Source: Prostheceraeus crozeri
Taxonomy: Eukaryota; Platyhelminthes; Polycladida; Euryleptidae
DNA: 64,000 nt
NCBI GenBank assembly: GCA_907163375.1
Contig: CAJQUW010015371.1
Coordinates: 744,001 to 808,000 of the forward strand
Direction of reading: 5' to 3'
The notes beneath the pieces are model-generated. The model was not told the origin of the DNA and searched no databases. It saw only the letters and a list, made by a program, of their open reading frames with translations. Shown here in pieces: positions 57,089-64,000 of this stretch. Every line of letters begins with the position of its first letter. The first letter of the stretch is position 1. The position numbers were made by a program, and so were the translations under genes.

Positions 57089-58740
57089 GGTATTTGTCTT
57101 CATGAAGTGCTATGTGGATTTCAAAAACATGAATCTTTGCACTGCATCTCCAATATTATCAATGTTAATCAATAAGCAAGGGGACTACATCTGCAATGTT
57201 AATTTTTCGCACTTACAATCAGAAGTACGTAGTCGGTGCCTTTTGAAAATATAGAGGATCAGACTGGACGATTTACAAAAATACATACAAAAAATAAAGC
57301 TGTGCTATTCATTGCATTCTATTTCCTTGAAAGTAAAAGAATCCAGCACGTTTCACATAAATTGTGCTATTCCATGCATTTGTCCCCAGTTATGCGCATT
57401 ATCTTAGATAAGACTCCGATTTTTACTGCTTCGTACAGGCATGTTGTTTTCCAAGTTAGATTATTTCAATGTTTCTAGACGCATATTTTAAGCGTGTAAC
57501 GGAAGATCTACATAATTGAAGGCGCAAACATCACTGCCAGAGTTGTAAATGCCCTGGAGATACACAAACGGCATCACACCAATTAACAGCACGGAAGCGA
57601 TTGCTGAGAGGTACCTTGAGCGTGTATACAAGGAGTGCAGAGATGAGCCTGAAACTGAAAGCCAGGAAGACTTATAAATCAGAACAAACGAGGTTACTAA
57701 GCGTGCTAGGTTTCAACTTTCTGTGTGAGCTATTGCATCATGATGGGAGGGGCGATGGAAAGATAAACGATGTGCCAGTCAACAATGCTGTCGGTTAAAG
57801 ATTTGAAAGTTTTGACATTAGTATGTCCCACAAAGAAATAGTAGGTTCAATCTCTAAGAAAATCGTCGGGAGGAGGCTTTTGAGATGTGGTACTGGTGAT
57901 GCCAGGTGCTAGGCATCCCCAGGATTTTCATAAAAGTGAATGCTATGTCCCGGAAACGGTTGTTAGCTAAGATGGATCGGACGTACTGGGTAACCTATCA
58001 GCATGGGCCGCCTTTAGCCTAAAATGACAACGACGAAGTCGATCTGCATATGGACATATTAAAGACATTTTCGAGGAATATTGTTTCTACTTTACTTTTT
58101 CTAGTAGATCATGTTTTATCAACTATCAGAAAAATCTTTATCACAACTAACTTAAATATCTTGCCTTCTATGCTTTGTCTGATAATACTGACGTTGCTCT
58201 CTAATAACTGAAAACAAATCAAACAGCTGGTGTTACTAAAAATAATCCATTGGTTCTGACTTTCGCATCGCAATAGCGTGAAAGACTAATTTCTACTAAT
58301 AAACCACTTCAACCTACTTTCGTAATTTTATTCGTAACTGTTCGCGACAGTTCATCTGGTAGAGTTAAACATTATTTTTGTTCGAAAACCAAACAATTTA
58401 CAAAAGCAGTCGACTGTTATTCCGAATCCTGATCAGATTTCACCAAGGGAATACTCTGTACATCGTTAGTAATTTATTATCTGCTTGTCAGTTAAATTGG
58501 ATTATAAATTGGCATTTGAGTGACAACTAATTTGTCTTGATGCTTAGTAACACATGAAGCGAAGACAAAATCCTAGCATCCTAACCGGAACATAATACTA
58601 TATCGCACAGTTAACGAAAAAATATGGAGATGGGACAGGAGCCTTTCAAAAATTACGATGCTCCGCAGCCCTGTTTACTATGTTCTTGCATTCTATTCAG
58701 TTCGTGACATAGATGTGCCTGTGTACCTACATGTACTTTG
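57089..58740. other. No gene seen
   Basis: Plus-strand ORFs of 65-80 codons (57236-57478 and 57601-57798) show no domain or homologue that I recognise and no splice context. The rest is plain AT-rich sequence. Confidence 0.5.
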
Positions 58741-58749
58741 TTCTATCCA

Positions 58750-59219
58750 GTAACTTTCCGTCAGTGTGCTGTGTTGCACGTTCCTTAATGATCTTTGATG
58801 TATGTAAAAAGTATCCAAGCAACTTTGCGCATTAACTTTTCTACATCAAATAATAAATCAAGATTGTCTAGACTATCAGCTAATTCTATAAATTCAAAAA
58901 ATATCGCATAACTCACGTTTTGCAGAATAAATGTGCTTCAACTAGTTTTGAAATTGAAAGTATATTCATGACTGATTGTCATTTCATTAGTTAAAGTGCT
59001 AAAAAGCTGAGTGCACGAAAAATTAAGTTATGTAGCATGCAGTCATCAGTTAGACCATGCGTAGTGAAGTACATGTGAAAATTCACATCTGAAGTTTTGT
59101 TACGATAAGACAGGAGGAAATAGGATCGTATTTTTATGTCTATTTGCACCAATCTCGTGACCTCAAAAAATGATGAAAATTCCGGAAATCAGGGAATTCC
59201 CGGAAAAATTCGAGCACTG
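58750..59219. mobile_element. MITE-like repeat, copy 2
   Basis: Shares the TTCCGTCAGTGTGCTGTGTT block and the ATTCCGGAAATC...CCGG block with the copy at 54,020-54,730. The right end CGAGCACTG (59211-59219) is typical of a hAT CAGTGCTCG terminus. The left end was not found. The copies are clearly diverged, so the insertions are old. Confidence 0.5.
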
Positions 59220-59456
59220 GACTGACACTTTTAAATACTAAAAACGCCAAACAAAAAGACAATTAAAATTATGGAAAAAATCAGCAAAAATGCATTGATC
59301 AATCAAGGAAAACTTTTTCGTAGCTTCAAACTTTCAGTAAATTGCAGAGTTGATAGCTGTTGATTATTCAGAGTAATTGAAATACTCAAGAAGTAATACG
59401 AAAATTATCCTAGAAAACTCAACAGCTGCTTTTTATTCAATGTAATCAGTGGTCGG

Positions 59457-60367
59457 ATTTAGAATTTTCATGTTCCTCCCCTCGAAGTTCGTGCCCAGTC
59501 CCATGAGCTCAGGGAACTTGCTGCTTCATACATGTATGATTACAAATCGCATTGTATTTTAATTGCATAATCTTCCTATTGTCTTTTGAGCCCGTAAATG
59601 CACATTATTGCATATACATGCAATGGGAAGTAGTCAACTGCAAATTCTTGAAATGCCTAGAAATGCACTTTGCATCTAGGTACACTAACAGGTAATGCCT
59701 ATATCACGTGAATTTTAATAAAGTCATTTCTTGTTAGGAACAACATTGTCATCGGCACAGTCAAGGTCAACGCTGATCTTCCTTTTCATAAACTTTTGAA
59801 ATAGTCTGTCTGATTCCAGATTTTTCCCATCCATTAATTTCGACTTTTCATTCAGAAGAACTTTCAGATTTGCATCCGCATCTTTGAGACTTCTCAGAAC
59901 TCCGTCATATATCAAATGAGTCTCTTCGTTTCATCAGTTCATTGATTTTCTGTACACTTTGTAATGCATCAGTATTAAGTGTCTTCATGATTTGATCTCT
60001 TGCCCTTTCCCCTGTAACTGCCTGAATTAACTGGTTTTCTTTCTGCTAACGGCCCTTCCTTCAAGTTTTGACTCTTATTTCATTCTTTTAATGTAGGCAG
60101 CATGAGCATCTGCAGATGGCTTTTCTAAGTCATCATTAATCGGAAAGCTAGAGTCAGTATATTAGCGTCCTGAGATGTGTATTTGCTTGCACACAACGCA
60201 CGGACAGCGTTTGGAGGCAAGGCAAACAGCTATCAATATTGATCGCATTCGAAAATTCAGGAAAATCTCATGACATGAGTTTCAGGACGTTCAATTTTCG
60301 TGCCCAGGCTCGTTTTTCATGTATTCGTGCCCAGTTTCGATCAATTCGTGCCCGAATCCGACAACTG
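59457..60367 (-). mobile_element. Short hAT-like element related to the 45,155 copy
   Basis: The ends CAGTGGTCGGATT (59457) and, inverted, CAGTTGTCGGATT (to 60367) match at 12 of 13 bases. Several GGGCACGAA words lie inside the right end, and one of them (GGGCACGAATT) is shared with the right end of the 45,155-47,171 element. Only TAAT is common to both flanks, so a 6-bp duplication is not shown here. The element keeps a decayed C-terminal coding tail. Confidence 0.68.
59724..60160 (-). pseudogene. Coiled-coil tail of an hAT-like transposase
   Basis: The open part 59915-59724 reads GVLRSLKDADANLKVLLNEK and ends DDNVVPNKK. The order L-R-S-L-K-x-[ED]-x4-L-K-x-L-L-[DN]-E-K is the same as in the coiled coil of the 45,923-46,837 frame (ALRSLKEEEDHLKALLDEKE). 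Upstream, EKPSADAHAAYIKRMK is followed by several stops and frame changes. The catalytic part is absent. Confidence 0.65.
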
Positions 60368-61506
60368 TAATCACCTTCATCATTAACGTAAGTAGCGGTT
60401 TCCAGTCTCCACATTCATCTAGATCTGACGTTTCGTGTCAAACCGCTACCCATGGCGTATTTAATCATGGGATAGCAAATTTGCAATGTTTTGTATGTCG
60501 AAGCGCGGCGGCAAATCAAACTGCATCGGGTCCAGTGACTGTATCAAAGGGCGGTAAATGAACAATGCTGGACGACTTCTGTCCGAGAGGGGTGACAAAT
60601 GTTTTCAGAGGAGCGGCAATAAAAACTGCCTAAGAAAGGTTATGAGTCTACTGTGGGGCTGCAAATGAGCAATGTTGAGCGGCATTTTGCTAACAGCGGC
60701 AAATGGTGTGTAGACTTAACCCTTACTCCTTTATCGCAGGCACATTAGACTTCAAAAATAGCGAATTTTCTCAAATTAGGACAGAGGTTTTTATTTACAA
60801 AAACTGAAATGCCGGTTAAAACCGGAAAATCACATCCTTGGAAGTATGGATATCCAGTAGCTGAATGGCAAAAGCCAATTCTAAAGACTATATATATATA
60901 TCTATATATATATATATATATGCTTCCACTCTATATAATTACAAATCAATTCCCAAAACTGACCACTGTAGGAAATCAAAAATTGTTAATCACTAAAAAT
61001 TGACAAATTTCTTTGCTATTTAAAGAATGATCGACACTGTGAATGGATATTTTCCTATTGATAATTTGTCTGTGGTTTGTGGTTGAGATGAAATTTCTTT
61101 TCACCCTGAAGCAACTGCATTTCAAAGATTAAGTCAATCAGGTGCCTAGTTAAAAATTATAGGACCAAAGTGCAATAGTCTACATATGAAAGAATCCTGA
61201 GTAAATATTTTCTAGCTTTTGAGGGGCCTCATTACGAAAGTCTGAGTACTGTCAAGAAATCAGATAGTACACTGATGCATAAAATAATCTTTCCTTGTTA
61301 ACTAGATATACGGTTCGTGCTTTAGGCCTCATTATGTTAAGGTTCCTTTTTATAGGAATCATAGTATAGTCACGTGTATTAGGCCTATCTGCAGAGACAG
61401 TCAGATAAGTCCGTTTTACTGACTTATTACACAGTTAAATTAGACTTAATAAATCTGCATTAAATTAGGAGCTGCTCATCGGACAAGCAGTCAGATGGCT
61501 ACAAGT
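60368..61506. other. No gene; one AT microsatellite
   Basis: A TA dinucleotide run lies at about 60,890-60,921 with one TC interruption. Nothing else is supported in this stretch. Confidence 0.6.
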
Positions 61507-61537
61507 CGGACTCGGTCCAATAAACTGACCGAGTCCG
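61507..61537. repeat. Perfect 11-bp hairpin
   Basis: CGGACTCGGTC (61507-61517) pairs with GACCGAGTCCG (61527-61537) around a 9-base loop. The word CCGAGTCCTCAC recurs alone at about 62,508 and 62,673, so it may belong to a dispersed repeat. Confidence 0.65.
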
Positions 61538-64000
61538 CAGGCCTGCCTAATTCTTTCTATCTACGAAATATATTTTAGTTATTCATTCAACATCTTCAAA
61601 TAATACTTTCATTCCATACATTTCTAAGATTGCAATGGCAGCTAACAGGAGGTGCATAGTAGAAATTATTTTCAATATCGAAAATATAAGTAATTGCGAA
61701 AAAATAAGATTATAAAGAATTATCCGCCATTTGTAAAGATAAAAGATCTGGACCCGAAGCGTCCGCTTTTATTTAAATTTCTGTCATAAATCGAAGAGGG
61801 ATAGATCACTTACATGTATATTTTCGAAATTGAAGATTATTTACTGCTAATTGCAAATGAAAAATCTCTCGTTTCATTTTTTGGAATTATGTACTTTGAT
61901 GTCGAAACCTGACATATATTCTCAAAAGTAATCACAGCTTGTCCAGTGAAGCTTTTTTGCACGAAAATCAGACGAAATATTATATCAATAACTAATCGAG
62001 ATCTAATAGCCGATGGAAACACCAGCATCATACAGTAACAAAGGTCAATCGCCTCATTAAACCATCTACTGATTACGCAATCGTGCATTAAAATCCTATC
62101 TAAGCAGGGTTGCCACTAAAATCGGTCAAAATGGTGAGCAAAAAAAGTCACAGGAAAAGTGAGTAAATAATGACAAAATTGGCCACTCATACATGTAATT
62201 CTAGCCATTATAAAGTGCAGCATTGCAATCAAATAATATTTATCTTTAATTGTAAACGCTAAAAATCACTCAGTTCAAATTTCCGAACTAGCATGTGTCA
62301 CTCGGGCAACATTTTCTAGCATGAGGATAATAGAGTTTATACACATCGCATTTATATGTGATGCAGTAAACGCTACATTGTCAGACGATGTCAATATAAA
62401 GATGCGAAGTAAGACATTGTCAGAAAAGTTGGATTAATAAAGTCAAGCATTAAAAATAAAAAGTGGCGGAATTTCTGAAACGATGGGTATCCCATGGGTG
62501 ATTCAGCCGAGTCCTCACTTTTACACTTATACTTACTCTTTGCATTCGAACTTCGCAAGAGGATCAATCTCATCCTATCATAGGTTGGCGAAGAAAAACA
62601 TGACAAAGTCATTCAGACAATGTTATAACATTTTCACAAATCGAAAAATTTTTTTAGATAAAATATTAGACCGAGTCCTCACATTTCTAAGTTACTGAAT
62701 TAAATGAACCTAAGCTAGTTATGACACCTAACATGAGCATATTGGCATGAATAGGCACAAAAACAGGTCAATCAGACTACTTTAACTGCTCCTAAGATTC
62801 AATAACTAGTTTATAAATATAAAAACAGGATGAGCTCTTACACTTGGTTGCATTTCATTCAGTAGCATAGAAATGTCAGGATTCAGCCCGTCATTTTCTA
62901 AACAAAAAGCGCGCTGTTTCAGATATTTTAAGATGCAAACATTTTTAAAATGCCCTGATATTTTGCAGCAACATAGAAGTGTACGTCTCTAGGCTTCTTA
63001 TGTAAAAAACGTACTTTTTAGATTCTTGAAGAAGTTGACGCTGTCAGACTGAGCTGATTTTCTGTGCCAACGTCGGTCCGTGCCATGTAAATGAGCTTCA
63101 CTCCCGGGTGAAGTTTGGTTGAAATGGGAAGCGATATAAGAGAATGCAGGGACTCGAATGAATCGCTAGGAGAAAGTTCTACAGTCGGCTAAAACAGACA
63201 AATGTGGTAACAGGAGGTACTGTGAAATTGTGCACTAATTTCTTAGTTGACGCTTGAAGGGAAGGGTAAGTCGATACTCCGAAAATGTTCTTAAATGAAA
63301 GTTCATGCTCCCAAAACAAGCTTTTCAAGTGTAAAAATTGATGAATATATCAAATAGGCCTACTTACATCTTAGATAGATTCTAAATACGTTGGCTTGAA
63401 TTTTCTCTGATGCAAGATGGTTTAACACACAAGAAATTGTTCTAAAAAACTATTTTTTAGTGACTTCAATAATAGTAAAAAATATAAATAGAAAAAATAG
63501 CGACCATTTGTCAATCCTGTATCCAAGTATGTTGCGATATCTTTGCAATAGAGTACTTTCAACTAACGGCATGTACAGGCTCGTAAATGCTGATAAAAAA
63601 AGATGGAAAATTTCAAACATATTCGCACACGTGTGTTTCTAGTAAATTAGTGTGAATGACTATTCCATGAGACCACAACCATGGTGATAAGGCTTAATTT
63701 GAGACTTCATGATGGAATATTAGCCATTACAAGCAAATCTGATTGTCTAATTTTCTGAAAATTTCGCATATAATGGAAAAGTAGCAAAACTTATGGTTAT
63801 GCTTAACAAAATTATTAGACGCATAGGAAGGAAAAAGAAGGACGAGGTGAAAAAACGACGAACAGGACGGAAATTTATGAGCTTTGCATATGATGTACAG
63901 TATGTAGTTCCGAACAGTTTTCATTTTTCAGCCCATCTAAGGCCAGCCATTGCCCATATCCAGCCGCACAATGTTGAACACATTGTGTTGATCACATCAA
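61538..64000. other. No gene seen
   Basis: AT-rich sequence up to the window edge. A possible lone transposon end, CAGGGTTGCCACT, lies at about 62,106. It probably belongs to the upstream intron or 5' region of the zinc-finger gene, but no exon is visible. Confidence 0.45.

Noticed and set aside
58010-58740. Possible additional upstream exons of the zinc-finger gene
   Set aside because: No C-x2-C...H-x3-4-H frame with flanking splice signals was found anywhere from 55,004 to 64,000.

Overview
This is a eukaryotic, animal-type window: AT-rich, one host gene with large spliced introns, and many DNA transposons (Tc1/mariner, hAT and hAT-like) plus two copies of a tRNA-derived SINE. I saw no rRNA, no tRNA gene, no CRISPR array and no recognisable LTR element. 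The protein style (many C2H2 fingers, BED-type hAT transposases) and the frequent AGGCCTA words suggest an invertebrate metazoan, probably marine, but I cannot name the species.

Layout. 1-6,600 is a diverged minisatellite of about 30-bp units. Its first 1,862 bases form an almost perfect giant palindrome, followed by 185-bp higher-order repeats and 1.2-1.5 kb internal duplications. 6,600-9,650 is an unusual repeat locus. It has two 476-bp units, each with a TATA box and an 88-codon intronless ORF on the minus strand, four diverged copies of a structured module of roughly 190-210 bp, and a recurring stem-loop with a fixed ATAG loop (CTAT on the minus strand) whose stems change in a compensatory way. 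A minus-strand promoter-like block with a TATA box and a CRE-like site sits at 9,637-9,671 and faces the array. 9,690-11,170 is another repeat field with G-runs. 12,103-14,626 is a dead Tc1 element split by a 1.1-kb hAT-type MITE.

15,613-55,003 (minus strand) holds the last eight coding exons of a C2H2 zinc-finger gene. All eight splice junctions agree in phase, they sum to 815 codons plus stop, and two fingers are split across introns. The 5' end lies to the right, outside the window. Its introns carry most of the mobile DNA: a 3.7-kb hAT element with an exact 8-bp target duplication (22,583-26,283), a mariner/pogo-like MITE (28,758-30,083), two SINE copies, decayed Tc1/mariner pieces, and a nested pair at 34,218-43,395. 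In that pair, a 6.5-kb hAT-like element with an open 831-codon two-exon transposase gene sits inside an unclassified transposon with a 519-codon ORF.

The most interesting candidates are (a) the 6.6-9.65 kb array of TATA-driven mini-ORFs and co-varying stem-loops, which I cannot match to a known family, and (b) a set of hAT-like elements with 6-bp target duplications (20,920-22,016; 34,929-41,417; 45,155-47,171; probably 59,457-60,367), one of which still looks able to encode a full transposase. From 55,004 to the right edge I found no further coding exon, only old transposon pieces and non-coding sequence.
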